A stretch of DNA of 64,000 nucleotides from CADEFX01 sp963840425 (GTDB lineage: Bacteria; Pseudomonadota; Alphaproteobacteria; Rhizobiales; Hyphomicrobiaceae): NCBI GenBank assembly GCA_963840425.1, contig CAWIYZ010000034.1:372001-436000 (forward strand), in the 5' to 3' direction. Shown in pieces: positions 26,865-37,911 of the stretch (the stretch's first letter is position 1; every line of letters begins with the position of its first letter). A program made the translations under genes and the position numbers. The notes beneath the pieces are model-generated. The model was given only the letters and a program-made list of their open reading frames with translations, searched no databases and was not told the DNA's origin.

Positions 26865-27461
26865 CTAGCCGGTCAGCGTGCCCTTGGTCGATGGCACCCG
26901 GCCCTTCTGGGCGGGATCGATGGTCAGCGCCTGGCGCAAGGCGCGCGCGAGGCCCTTGTAGCACGTCTCGGCGATGTGATGGTTGTTCTCGCCGTACAAA
27001 GTCTCGACATGCAGGGTGATGCCGGCGTTCTGGGCGAAAGCCTGGAACCACTCCCGGAACAGCTCGGTGTCCATCTCGCCGACCTTGGGGCGGGAGAAGG
27101 CAACCTTCCACACCAGATAGGGCCGGCCGGATACGTCAACAGCCACGCGCGTCAGCGTATCGTCCATGGGCAGATGCACCGACGCGTATCGAGTGATGCC
27201 TTGCTTGCTGCCCATGGCCTGCGCCACAGCCTGGCCCAGCACGATGCCGCTATCTTCCGCAGTGTGATGGAAGTCGATATGCAGATCGCCCTTGGCGTCG
27301 AGATCGATGTCGATCAGCGAATGGCGGGCGAGCTGCTCCAGCATGTGATCAAGGAAGCCGATGCCGGTCTTGATCTTGGCCGTGCCGCCGCCGTCCAGGT
27401 CGACTGAGGCCCGGATCGTGGTTTCCTTGGTCTTGCGCTCGACCGTCGCCTGCCGTTTCAA
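26865..27461 (-). CDS. hisB: HisB, imidazoleglycerol-phosphate dehydratase
   Basis: Mn-dependent dehydratase of histidine synthesis. The 198-residue product shows the duplicated half-domain signature: GIGFLDHMLEQLARH and DLHIDFHHTAEDSGIVLGQA in the first half, then the second metal-binding set LHVETLYGENNHHIAETCYKGLARAL. Only the dehydratase is present; the phosphatase domain found in some enterobacterial HisB proteins is absent, as usual in alphaproteobacteria. It is divergent from hslV, with about 130 bp between the two starts for their promoters. Confidence 0.97.
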   Translation of the reverse strand: MKRQATVERKTKETTIRASVDLDGGGTAKIKTGIGFLDHMLEQLARHSLIDIDLDAKGDLHIDFHHTAEDSGIVLGQAVAQAMGSKQGITRYASVHLPMDDTLTRVAVDVSGRPYLVWKVAFSRPKVGEMDTELFREWFQAFAQNAGITLHVETLYGENNHHIAETCYKGLARALRQALTIDPAQKGRVPSTKGTLTG

Positions 27462-27592
27462 GGCCAGCTCCCGCTTGCTTGCATGCTTGAACCCGAGCGT
27501 TTATCAGCTTGAAGGCGGTTAGGCCATAAGCTGCAATCGCCCACTTGAAGGCGGCGTACCGCCTCCCGACATTGCACCTCACCGGGCGTCTT

Positions 27593-28165
27593 ATGAGCCA
27601 ATACATCCAAAACGCTAACGATCCTTCCGTCTGGCACGGAACAACCATCCTGACCGTGCGCAAGAGCGGCCGTGTGGTGGTGGCCGGCGACGGCCAGGTC
27701 AGCCTCGGTGCAACCGTGATCAAGGGTAATGCGCGCAAGGTGCGCTCGCTCGGCAAGGGCGACGTGATCGGCGGGTTTGCTGGTGCAACTGCGGACGCGT
27801 TTACGCTGTTCGAGCGGCTGGAGGGCAAGCTCGAGCAATATCCGGGTCAACTCACGCGCGCCTGCGTCGAGCTGGCGAAGGATTGGCGCACCGACCGCTT
27901 TCTGCGCCGCCTCGAGGCCATGATGCTGGTTGCCGACCGTGAGAAGACTTTAGTACTGACCGGCACCGGCGATGTGCTCGAGCCCGAGCGTGACGCCATG
28001 GGCATCGGCTCGGGTGGAAATTTTGCGCTGGCCGCGGCGCGTGCGCTGCTGGACACCAACCTCTCGGCCGAGGAGATCGCACGCAAGGCCATGGCGATCG
28101 CCGCTGAAATCTGCGTCTACACGAACACCAACGTGGTGTTGGAGTCGCTCGAAAGTGCGCGTTGA
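27593..28165 (+). CDS. hslV: HslV, protease subunit of HslUV
   Basis: Threonine peptidase that forms the proteolytic core of the HslUV complex in the cytoplasm. The start at 27593 gives 190 residues. The catalytic threonine is in WHGTTILTVRK, after a short propeptide of about 16 residues typical of alphaproteobacteria. Further conserved stretches are VVVAGDGQVSLG, IGGFAGATADAFTL and GIGSGGNFALAAARAL. It is divergent from hisB and followed by a small transporter and hslU. HrcA or sigma-32 control is plausible but no clear site was seen. Confidence 0.97.
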   Translation: MSQYIQNANDPSVWHGTTILTVRKSGRVVVAGDGQVSLGATVIKGNARKVRSLGKGDVIGGFAGATADAFTLFERLEGKLEQYPGQLTRACVELAKDWRTDRFLRRLEAMMLVADREKTLVLTGTGDVLEPERDAMGIGSGGNFALAAARALLDTNLSAEEIARKAMAIAAEICVYTNTNVVLESLESAR

Positions 28166-28189
28166 AAATGGCGGAATACGGAGATCGAC

Positions 28190-28504
28190 ATGGCGTGGCT
28201 GATGCTCGTTGCGGCGGGCGCGTTCGAGGTCGGCTTCACAACGTCGATGAAATATGCGCAAGGATTTACTCGGCTGTGGCCGACGCTGGCGTTCCTCGTA
28301 TGCGTGGTAGTGAGCTTCGTTCTGTTGGAGCGTGCTACGCACGCGATTCCGCTCGGCACGGCCTACGCGGTGTGGACCGGCATCGGTGCCGCCGGTACGG
28401 TCGTGGTGGGCGCGCTGCTGTTCGGTGAGGCGATGACGGCGCTGCGCCTGCTGTTTCTTGCTACTCTCGTCGGCTCGATCATCGGCTTGAAGCTCTTCAC
28501 CTGA
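28190..28504 (+). CDS. sugE: SugE-like small multidrug-resistance family exporter
   Basis: A 104-residue protein with four membrane segments, the SMR architecture. The first helix carries the essential glutamate in AGAFEVGFTTSMKY; the end of the protein has GTAYAVWTGIGAAGTVVVG, LFGEAMTALRL and a last helix ending IIGLKLF, most like SugE (guanidinium exporter) sequences. SMR proteins work as dimers in the inner membrane and use the proton gradient. Placed between hslV and hslU. Substrate by homology only; no guanidine riboswitch is visible in the short upstream gap. Confidence 0.82.
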   Translation: MAWLMLVAAGAFEVGFTTSMKYAQGFTRLWPTLAFLVCVVVSFVLLERATHAIPLGTAYAVWTGIGAAGTVVVGALLFGEAMTALRLLFLATLVGSIIGLKLFT

Positions 28505-28509
28505 GGCAC

Positions 28510-29815
<1,306 letters not shown>

Positions 29816-29888
29816 CCCGGCCAAGTGTGGGTATTGCTCCACCGACTTGATTGCCAATTGCAGCGGTGCAGTCCATACCATCAGCGAC

Positions 29889-30566
29889 ATGGAGCTGGGG
29901 AGCAACGAGGGCGTGTCGCTGTTTACGGAGGCCGGCTTTCGGCAGCGGGCGGCCGGGCGCCTGCACGAGGCACCAGCCGACGCCGTCTTCGATCCGCGCA
30001 CCGGCCGCACCTGGAGCCGCGGAGACTGGGACCTCAATCCGGAGTTGCTGGCTGATTTCGCCGTCATGCCGCCGCCACGGCCGGCAGCCGTGCTCATCCC
30101 GGTCATAGCGCGCGAAGAGTTGACGGTCCTGCTCACACTGCGAACCGAGGTGCTGCAGACGCATGCGGGCCAGATCGCGTTCCCGGGCGGCAAAATCGAG
30201 GAGAGCGATGCCTCGGCAACCGAGGCTGCCTTGCGGGAGGCGGAGGAGGAGATCAGCCTCGATCGTCGCCTGGTGGAGCCGCTGGGTTTTCTCGACGGCT
30301 ACCGCACCGGCACGGGGTTCATGGTCACTCCGGTGGTCGCCTTGGTGCGGCCGGGCTTCACCACCAGTCCCGATCCGAACGAGGTGGCCGACGTATTCGA
30401 GGTGCCGTTGCGTTTTCTGATGGACGCGGCCAACCACCAAAAACATTCGCGCGAGTGGCGCGGCCGCCAGCGCTCCTACTATGCAATGCCCTATCAGGAC
30501 CGATACATCTGGGGGGCGACCGCAGCCATGCTCAAGAATATGCACGAGAGGCTGTTCGAGCGATGA
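29889..30566 (+). CDS. NUDIX hydrolase, CoA-pyrophosphatase type
   Basis: A 225-residue NUDIX enzyme. The Nudix box is clear: GGKIEESDASATEAALREAEEEIS (GX5EX7REUXEEXGU form with S for the usual final G). The preceding AAVLIPVI and following FLDGYRTGTGFMVTPVVALV fit the CoA pyrophosphatase (YeaB/NudL) group, which hydrolyses CoA and related dinucleotides. The ATG at 29889 is preferred over earlier in-frame starts. It overlaps the next gene by 4 bp (ATGA). A NUDIX-membrane protein-CCA order is common in this order of bacteria. Confidence 0.87.
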   Translation: MELGSNEGVSLFTEAGFRQRAAGRLHEAPADAVFDPRTGRTWSRGDWDLNPELLADFAVMPPPRPAAVLIPVIAREELTVLLTLRTEVLQTHAGQIAFPGGKIEESDASATEAALREAEEEISLDRRLVEPLGFLDGYRTGTGFMVTPVVALVRPGFTTSPDPNEVADVFEVPLRFLMDAANHQKHSREWRGRQRSYYAMPYQDRYIWGATAAMLKNMHERLFER

Positions 30567-30826
30567 TCCGCGTCGTCATGGAGAACATCGTTCTGTTCCT
30601 GTTGCCGACCGGCCTCTACGTCGGCTACGTGCTGCTGACGCGCGAGGCATCGGACAGGAGCAAGGTGCTCGACGAGGCCCCGCTGATCTGGCTTTTTTTT
30701 GCCGGTACATTGCTGGTTGTCATCGTGCTCATCGCCTTCGGCTCGACGTCGGGAGGACGGCCGGGGCAGCACTACGAGCCGCCGTCCATGAAGGGCGGCC
30801 GGATTGAGCCTGGCCGGATTGAATAG
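30563..30826 (+). CDS. Small two-segment membrane protein (DUF6111-like)
   Basis: An 87-residue product starting in an ATGA overlap with the NUDIX gene, which suggests translational coupling. Two membrane segments are visible: VMENIVLFLLPTGLYVGYVLL and LIWLFFAGTLLVVIVLIAF, followed by a short hydrophilic tail containing GQHYEPPSMKGGRIEPG. The HYEPPSMKGG-like tail is typical of the small proteins between NUDIX and CCA nucleotidyltransferase genes in alphaproteobacteria. No function is known. Confidence 0.75.
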   Translation: MIRVVMENIVLFLLPTGLYVGYVLLTREASDRSKVLDEAPLIWLFFAGTLLVVIVLIAFGSTSGGRPGQHYEPPSMKGGRIEPGRIE

Positions 30827-30838
30827 CGGTCCCGTTGC

Positions 30839-32097
30839 ATGACCGAAGCCGACAATCAACAAGCACCACCATCGCTGCGTGGCCAAAGCTGGCTGGAGCG
30901 TGCCGAGGCGCGTGCCGTGTTCGGCGCGCTCGCGGCGGCGGGCTTCGAGGCGCGCGCCGTCGGCGGGGCGGTGCGCAATGCGCTCATGGGGCAGCCGATC
31001 GGCGACGTGGATATTGCGACGCCGGCGCGGCCCGACGATGTGATGCGAGCGGCGGCGGCGGCTGGCCTCAAGTGCGTCCCGACAGGGGTGGAGCATGGGA
31101 CCGTGACCGTTGTCTCCGGGCGCGTTGCCTACGAGGTGACCACGCTGCGCGAGGACGTCGAAACCTACGGGCGTCGCGCAAGGATCGCGTTTTCGACAGA
31201 CTGGACCGCGGACGCGAAGCGGCGCGACTTCACCATGAACGCGCTCTACTGCACGGCCGACGGCAGCGTGATCGATCCCCTCGGCGGCTATCCGGATCTC
31301 GTGCAGCGGCGCGTCGTTTTCATCGGCGATGCACGCGAGCGCATTCGCGAGGACTACCTGCGCATCCTGCGCTTCTTCCGCTTCCATGCGGAGTATGCGG
31401 GCGGTGAGCCCGAGCGTGCGGCGGTCGAGGCCTGCGTGCGCGAGCGCCATGGGCTCGCCGGCTTGTCGGCGGAGCGCGTGCGAGGCGAGCTGCTGAAGCT
31501 GCTCGGCGCGGCCAATGCCATCTCCGCCATTCGGGCGATGCACGATTTCGGTCTGCTCGCATCGATTCTCGGTGCGGCGCCGCGGCCTGGACTGTTCGAG
31601 CGTCTTGTCGAACGGGAGGGCGCATGGCAGGCGCGAAGCGATGGCCTGCTGCGCCTGTCCGTCCTCGCCGTCGCTGTCGAGGAGGATATCGATCGCCTGG
31701 GCGAACGGCTGCGTCTCTCGAACGCGGAGCGCGAGGCCCTGATCGTCGTCGACAAGAGAGCGGCGGCCGTTGCCGCGTTGGGCGAGGCCGAGGCGCGCCG
31801 GGCACTCTATCGCGCCGGAGGCGAAGAGAATTGGCGCCGGCTCGTGCTGGCGGCAGCCGCGGCCACGACGGAGGTCTCCGACGACACCTCGAGCCGGCTC
31901 CGGGATTTGCCCGGGCGATGGGCTGTCCCGCGGTTCCCGTTGCGCGGCGCCGACGCCTTGGAGCTCTGGACTGCCGCCAGGGTCCGGAGGTCGGCCAGGT
32001 CCTGCGCGATCTCGAGCGCTGGTGGATCGAAGGCGACTTCGCAGCGGACGAGACGGCTCTGCGCGTTCGGCTTGGGCAGATGATCCGCCCGCAGTGA
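30839..32097 (+). CDS. cca: CCA-adding tRNA nucleotidyltransferase or poly(A)-polymerase family, frameshifted near the C-terminus
   Basis: Class II nucleotidyltransferase that adds or repairs the tRNA 3' CCA end. Features: VGGAVRNALMG and the metal-binding GDVDIATPARPDDV near residue 60, RRDFTMNALY near 125, the nucleotide-binding ERIREDYLRILRFFRF near 165. Near 31961-31982 the frame shifts twice: one extra base around 31964-31967 and one extra G around 31980-31982. Correcting both gives LGLPPGPEVGQVLRDLERWW and about 418 residues. Start at 30839, 12 bp after the previous gene. Confidence 0.9.
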
Positions 32098-32170
32098 GTG
32101 TGGCCGAACCGCACTTTTCCTTGCCGCACAAGTAAGTTAGCTTGTTGCAGTGTAGGGAAAGGGCTGCTTC

Positions 32171-33076
32171 ATGCGAGGGGCGCGAACCGGTCTTCGGCTC
32201 GCAGTGTTCATAGCTGCGATCCTGGTGATGCGGCTTGGAACCGGCCCTGCCGAGGCACGGGAGTTCCGCTTTCCCGCTGCTGGCGCTCCCCGGCTCGCTC
32301 CCGGACCGCCTGCTGGTCTCGGCATCGGCGATGGCTCCATATCCGGATTGCATGTTGCCCGCAGCGATTGCCGCAGATGGCGCGCTGCAGCCGCCACTCT
32401 CGGCGAAAGCTACGCCGGCCATCTGCTGCGTGAGACGGTGGTGCAGCGGCAGTGCCGCTCCCTGGATGCCGACCGTGGCGATGAGGCGTGGGAATGGCCC
32501 TGGGCCTCCCTGCAAGAGGGGCGGGTGCTACCGCCCAGGCTGCATACAGCGCAGGGGGAGTGGGAGATACGCTGCGGCAGCGCGGGCGGGCGCCGCCGCT
32601 GCGCTCTGCTCAATCGCAGCCCCGTGCCGCCTGCCGACACGCTGGAGCCGGGTCAGGATGCCATCATTACCCACTTCGTCATCGACATGATCGCGGGCCG
32701 GGAAACTGTTCTGTGGCGGCTCTTCGTCCCCGCCGCGCCGTTCGTGACGACTGCTGCCGCGGCGCCGATCGATGTGGGCACGACTTTCGGGGGCGTCGGC
32801 CAAGGCAAGGGTGAAGTGCGCTATCGGCTGGAGGACGCCGAGCGCGCCGAGTTCTTCCCGGCCTGCACGCCAGCCGGATGCCTGATGGAAGCCGGTCCGC
32901 GCCACGCGGGCGACGTTGCGACCCGTCTGTGGGAGGGGCGGTCGATCGACGTCCGCATTTCACTGACGACCGGCCTGGCTGTGGCCCTCACACTGCCCGC
33001 GGTCGGCTTCCGTGCGGGTCTCAAGGAGCTCGTACGGCTGCGGCGGGACGAAACCCGCTCTGCCGGCGGCGATTGA
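32171..33076 (+). CDS. Secreted IalB-like protein
   Basis: A 301-residue product with an N-terminal signal peptide (AVFIAAILVMRLGTGPAEA). Two regions resemble invasion-associated locus B proteins: WEIRCGSAGGRRRCALLNRSP in the middle, and FFPACTPAGCLMEA followed by LTLPAVGFRAGLKEL at the end. The paired cysteines fit the disulfides of that family. The N-terminal half has further cysteines and no clear match, so this may be a longer or divergent member. IalB-type proteins are periplasmic or surface proteins of unknown biochemistry, widespread in non-pathogens too. Confidence 0.62.
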   Translation: MRGARTGLRLAVFIAAILVMRLGTGPAEAREFRFPAAGAPRLAPGPPAGLGIGDGSISGLHVARSDCRRWRAAAATLGESYAGHLLRETVVQRQCRSLDADRGDEAWEWPWASLQEGRVLPPRLHTAQGEWEIRCGSAGGRRRCALLNRSPVPPADTLEPGQDAIITHFVIDMIAGRETVLWRLFVPAAPFVTTAAAAPIDVGTTFGGVGQGKGEVRYRLEDAERAEFFPACTPAGCLMEAGPRHAGDVATRLWEGRSIDVRISLTTGLAVALTLPAVGFRAGLKELVRLRRDETRSAGGD

Positions 33077-33108
33077 GCTCGGCGCTGCTGAGGCCTGGGA
33101 CTATCGAT

Positions 33109-33345
33109 ATGACCACTCCGTCGGATCCGCGCCGCGCAGACAGCCGGGCAGTTCAGGTGCGAATGGTTTTCGGTGTCCTGGCGTTGATGTCGCTCGTGCT
33201 GGGGCTAGGGCTCTATTTGGCGGCGGAACGGCTCGGGCTCGATGAGGGCACGGCGCGGCTGATTGCAACGGCGTTTCTCATTGCGGGAGTTTTCGACGCT
33301 GGCGTCGTGTATTTCTGGAATCGGATTTTCGGCCGCAAGGATTGA
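33109..33345 (+). CDS. Small two-segment membrane protein
   Basis: A 78-residue product from ATG 33109. Two hydrophobic segments are visible, VFGVLALMSLVLGLGLYLAAERL and LIATAFLIAGVFDAGVVYFWN, with a short charged C-terminus RIFGRKD. Composition and codon use fit a real gene. Not recognised; it follows the IalB-like gene by 32 bp and may be cotranscribed with it. It is convergent with the NUDIX gene on the other strand. Confidence 0.6.
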   Translation: MTTPSDPRRADSRAVQVRMVFGVLALMSLVLGLGLYLAAERLGLDEGTARLIATAFLIAGVFDAGVVYFWNRIFGRKD

Positions 33346-33361
33346 GACCGCCGGCACAGCA

Positions 33362-33799
33362 TCAAGATCGACGAAGGGCCGAGCGGCGAAACAGCTCGAC
33401 GATGGCGGCAGGATAGGCGGACTCGGGCGGCAACCGAAGATCGTGCCAAGCGTCAGGGCCCAACCACGCAAAATCGTCATGCTCGTGTGAGAGCCGGGGC
33501 TCGCCGGCGAGATGCCGGCACACGCGGGCGACGAGAAACAGAAACGCACCATCCAGCGGACGTCTGCGTACCCATGTGACGGTATCGGCGCCTATTTCAA
33601 TGCGGAAGTCCGCACCGAGCTCCTCGCCAATCTCGCGCGCGAGGATGGCCTCGTGCGGCTCGGTCTCCTCGCCGACGTCGATGCGCCCGCCGGGCAGCTC
33701 CCAATAGCCGGTGTCGGACTCGCGCACGAACAGCGCGCGCCCCTCGCGCACGACAAAAGCCTTCAGGCTGACTTCGAACGTCTGGATTGAGCGCGGCAT
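33362..33799 (-). CDS. NUDIX hydrolase
   Basis: A 145-residue single-domain NUDIX protein. The box reads GGRIDVGEETEPHEAILAREIGEELG, complete with the REIGEELG metal-binding glutamates. The preceding GYWELPGG is usual. Such short enzymes clean up oxidised or non-canonical nucleotides or hydrolyse nucleotide sugars; the substrate cannot be inferred. ATG start at 33799. It is convergent with the small membrane protein gene, with 16 bp between the stops. Confidence 0.88.
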   Translation of the reverse strand: MPRSIQTFEVSLKAFVVREGRALFVRESDTGYWELPGGRIDVGEETEPHEAILAREIGEELGADFRIEIGADTVTWVRRRPLDGAFLFLVARVCRHLAGEPRLSHEHDDFAWLGPDAWHDLRLPPESAYPAAIVELFRRSALRRS

Positions 33800-33831
33800 G
33801 AGTAGTGCGTGGGCTCCCCGGAGGTAAATAG

Positions 33832-33963
33832 ATGAGCCTCGCGGGAATGCAATGCTATCCGCGGCCGGATGCGTATTTGCAAAGTGCCGAGGCCGACAAG
33901 GGTGGATCGGGCGTGAAGATCTCGACGGTTGCGGTTAATGCAGGAGCAGGTCCCTGGATATGA
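33832..33963 (+). CDS. Possible 43-residue small protein
   Basis: A short frame with a near-perfect ribosome site: GGAGGT at 33820-33825, six bases, then ATG. The product begins MSLAGMQCYPRP and ends VNAGAGPWI. No signal peptide or membrane segment. Its last 29 bp overlap the usg stop region on the other strand. Not recognised. The strong initiation site is the only support, and the frame could be a remnant. Confidence 0.3.
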   Translation: MSLAGMQCYPRPDAYLQSAEADKGGSGVKISTVAVNAGAGPWI

Positions 33964-34204
33964 ACCTGAATTCCCGCGGCTGAATCAGGCTTTTGTGCGC
34001 CACCCTGATGCGATACAGCCGTCCCTCGAGATTGTGGGACCAAAAATCGAGAAACTCTTTCAACCTCGGAAAAAGTGGTGACTGATCGTAGTCCTGCCAG
34101 ACATAGCTTTGAATGAGGGAGGGGTGATCGGGCAGCCGGTAGAGGATCTCCGCCGTGGTGAGGCTGAAACCCTCAAGCTGCAGGGCGAGATCTCGATGAC
34201 CCAT
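33935..34204 (-). CDS. usg: Usg-family protein
   Basis: An 89-residue product matching the Usg proteins of alphaproteobacteria: LQLEGFSLTTAEILYRLPDHPSL, YVWQDYDQSPLFPRLKEFLDFW, then GRLYRIRVAHKSLIQPREFR. Usg was named for its place upstream of a tryptophan gene; its biochemical role is not established. The whole family length is present. ATG start at 34204. It stands alone here, followed on its upstream side by about 550 bp without a gene. Confidence 0.85.
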   Translation of the reverse strand: MGHRDLALQLEGFSLTTAEILYRLPDHPSLIQSYVWQDYDQSPLFPRLKEFLDFWSHNLEGRLYRIRVAHKSLIQPREFRFISRDLLLH

Positions 34205-34477
34205 TTCCGCAGTCTCCTTTGCCTCCTGACGACTCGACCATGGAATTCTAGCGCACGTACGGCGGCGAACAATGGGGTTTCGCCCGCAATATCAATGCGT
34301 TGGCAGCAGGGCTGTGCAATTGCTAGCAAGATTTCAAATGGCCGTATCAGAATACCCACAGCAATCCACCGGAACATTCTAAGCTCTGGGTATCGAGAGC
34401 TCGTCTCTGCAAATCATCTTTCTGATTTGCCAAGGCGGCGCCGGATCGAGCTAGTTTGAAACGGGGGCAGCCTCCTC

Positions 34478-34637
34478 GCGTGACGATTGAGATATTCACC
34501 GCTACTCGCGGCATGTTTCCCGAGCCAGTTTCTCGATCTGAATCACATTGAAATCATGGGTTTGCTCGTGTCCTTTCGAGCGCCGAGCCGTGCAACGCGG
34601 GTCGCAGGTTCGCCCGGCTGCGCGGTCAGGATGCCAG
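34478..34637 (+). repeat. Decayed copy of the CTAG-bounded paired palindrome
   Basis: The stretch TTTCTCGATCTGAATCACA, then GAAATCATGGGTTTGCTCGTGTCC, aligns with the centre of the intact copy at 19223-19390 (right arm of module 1, spacer, left arm of module 2). The left end CGTGACGATTGAGATATTCACC and right end GGTCAGGATGCCAGG also align. Length is as in the intact copies. It fills part of the gene-free stretch 34205-34750, where nothing else was recognised. Confidence 0.6.
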
Positions 34638-34750
34638 GGTGCAAACTTATTATTCCTTTCCGCTCGCATAAATTCGTGGTGCAATTGCCCGTTCGAGCGT
34701 TTATAGCGGCCGGCGGTAAGAGCGATCTTCGGATTGGAAGGGATCAATAG

Positions 34751-35065
34751 ATGGCAAGTGTGAATGTCGACAAAATGTCGCTCAAAGAACTCGTGGATCT
34801 CGAGACGCGCGTGAGGAGGGCGATCGCGAATGCCAAGGAGCGCGAGCGTAGCGACTTGAAGAACAAGATCGCATCTCTTGCAGAGAATGCCGGTTTTACA
34901 GTGACCGAGCTTTTCGGTGGCGGTCGCGGAAAGGGCGGCAAGGTGGCGGTCAAGTATCGCAACAAGGATAACCTGTCTGAAACCTGGACCGGCCGTGGCA
35001 GGCAGCCGAAATGGCTGGCCGCCAAGCTTTCGAAAGGCGCGAAACTGAGTGATTTCGCGCTCTAA
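34751..35065 (+). CDS. H-NS-family nucleoid protein
   Basis: A 104-residue protein with the H-NS layout: an N-terminal helical oligomerisation part (VDKMSLKELVDLETRVRRAIANAKERE), a flexible GGGRGKGGK linker, and a C-terminal DNA-binding part YRNKDNLSETWTGRGRQPKWLAAKL, with the TWTGRGRxPxW core that reads AT-rich minor grooves. H-NS proteins silence AT-rich and horizontally acquired DNA. ATG at 34751; followed by a rho-independent terminator, so it is probably a single-gene transcript. Confidence 0.9.
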   Translation: MASVNVDKMSLKELVDLETRVRRAIANAKERERSDLKNKIASLAENAGFTVTELFGGGRGKGGKVAVKYRNKDNLSETWTGRGRQPKWLAAKLSKGAKLSDFAL

Positions 35066-35104
35066 GAAAATTAGCATGATCGCTCGCGGCAATGGCCGCA
35101 TGAC

Positions 35105-35136
35105 AAGGCCCGAGCCGCAACGCGGCGCGGGCCTTT
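35105..35136 (+). terminator. Terminator after the H-NS gene
   Basis: AAGGCCCG, then AGCCGCAACGCGGC, then GCGGGCCTTT forms a GC-rich hairpin ending in a short T run, 40 bp after the stop codon. Confidence 0.7.
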
Positions 35137-35179
35137 CGTATTGGAGTTTCTTATCAGTGCCTGTGCGGTTATCCGCCGG

Positions 35180-35446
35180 TCATCCGTAAACGCAATAGTG
35201 ATAGCGCTTCCACCAATAGGAGCTGCCGGTGTTGATGGCTTTCTTTTTCAGCCACCAACAGGAGGGATAGGAATGGTAGGCCGGGCCGGCATAGACATAA
35301 TCCGGAGCGCCGATATTCAATACGATGCCGAAATGTTTCTTGTGCTTGGCCTCAGCCGCGCCGGCCGCTGCGGTCAAGGCGATAGCTGCTGCGGCAACTC
35401 CAAGAACGGCGTTGCGGGAAACTTTGAGATACTTCGATACGGGCAT
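35180..35446 (-). CDS. Small exported protein rich in Tyr, Trp and His
   Basis: An 88-residue product starting at ATG 35446. The N-terminus is a signal peptide (VLGVAAAAIALTAAAGAAEA). The mature part is about 55 residues, begins with a basic AKHKKH, and is rich in aromatic residues with two cysteines (SCWWLKKKA and YHYCVYG). Such short exported proteins are common in Hyphomicrobiales and are mostly uncharacterised. The open frame continues upstream to 35611 but lacks sense there. Divergent from groESL. Confidence 0.65.
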   Translation of the reverse strand: MPVSKYLKVSRNAVLGVAAAAIALTAAAGAAEAKHKKHFGIVLNIGAPDYVYAGPAYHSYPSCWWLKKKAINTGSSYWWKRYHYCVYG

Positions 35447-35597
35447 TGAACTCTCCGATGGGTTTCTCAAGCTTTTGACGACTTTCCGGGCGGCTCTATC
35501 GGCCGCCGCTGTGCGTGTGTCGCCAGGACCTCGAAAAAGGTTCAAAGGCAATGAGGCGCCTGCTGCCCGGCTCGTCTTGGAACCGGTAATCCGGCCA

Positions 35598-35624
35598 TTG
35601 GCACTCTCCACTTGACAGTGCTAA
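35598..35624 (+). promoter_or_regulatory. CIRCE operator (HrcA site) of groESL
   Basis: TTGGCACTC-N9-CAGTGCTAA matches the CIRCE consensus TTAGCACTC-N9-GAGTGCTAA with two differences and the exact 9-nt spacer. It lies about 145 bp before groES. HrcA repression of groESL through CIRCE is well established in alphaproteobacteria. hrcA itself is not in the window. Confidence 0.85.
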
Positions 35625-35769
35625 CAGAGCGGACGCATAACCAGCCGGCCGGTGGCGCTTCCGGACTGATAATCAGGCGGTGCGACACGTCGGCACCCGA
35701 TGCCCTTGGCGGCTTTCGACGGGTTTCGGGCTCTTGCCAAAACATGCAGCGAATCAACGAGGTTGATCC

Positions 35770-36084
35770 ATGAAGTTTCGTCCTCTGCAGGATCGCGTGG
35801 TCGTGCGCCGGGTGGAAGAGGATACGAAGACCGCGGGCGGCATCATCATTCCCGATACCGCCAAGGAAAAGCCGATGCAGGGCGAGGTGATCGCCGTCGG
35901 CCCCGGCGGTCGTGACGAGAGCGGCGCGCTCGTGCCGCTCGATGTCAAAAAGGGCGACCGGGTGCTGTTCGGCAAGTGGTCCGGCACCGAGGTGAAGATC
36001 GACGGCGAGGATCTGCTCATCATGAAGGAGAGCGACGTTCTCGGCGTGATTGAAGGCAAGGCATCGGTCAGGGCGGCGGCCTGA
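35770..36084 (+). CDS. groES: GroES co-chaperonin
   Basis: The 10-kDa lid of the GroEL folding chamber. The 104-residue product has MKFRPLQDRVVVRRVEED, the mobile loop KTAGGIIIPDTAKEKP, and the roof segment KKGDRVLFGKWSGTEVKIDGE. All family landmarks are in place and the length is normal. The 46 bp to groEL and shared direction show a classic groESL operon under the CIRCE site upstream. Confidence 0.98.
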   Translation: MKFRPLQDRVVVRRVEEDTKTAGGIIIPDTAKEKPMQGEVIAVGPGGRDESGALVPLDVKKGDRVLFGKWSGTEVKIDGEDLLIMKESDVLGVIEGKASVRAAA

Positions 36085-36130
36085 TCGCGGCCAGCTTGTC
36101 TGTCTGACCCAAATTTCGGAGTAGCCGAAC

Positions 36131-37771
<1,641 letters not shown>

Positions 37772-37794
37772 GTTCTGCCTCGACGTGAAAAACG

Positions 37795-37827
37795 GGCCGT
37801 CGCGGGCGACCGCGGCGGCCTTTTTTT
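37795..37827 (+). terminator. groESL terminator
   Basis: GGCCGTCGCGG pairs with CCGCGGCGGCC (one mismatch) around a short loop and is followed by a run of seven T, 23 bp after the groEL stop. Confidence 0.85.
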
Positions 37828-37911
37828 GGTTCTCATGCTTGCGGTTGATTTGGTGGGCTCAGCACTTCACAATCTTCCGGGTCTTTCGCCTCTGCCTGAA
37901 CGCGCTGTCCC

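Noticed and set aside
28166..28189. Guanidine riboswitch before the SugE-like gene
   Set aside because: The gap to hslV is only 24 bp, too short for a known guanidine riboswitch.
30494..32515. 673-residue open frame on the minus strand
   Set aside because: Antisense to the NUDIX, membrane protein and CCA transferase genes; its composition is that of a high-GC shadow.
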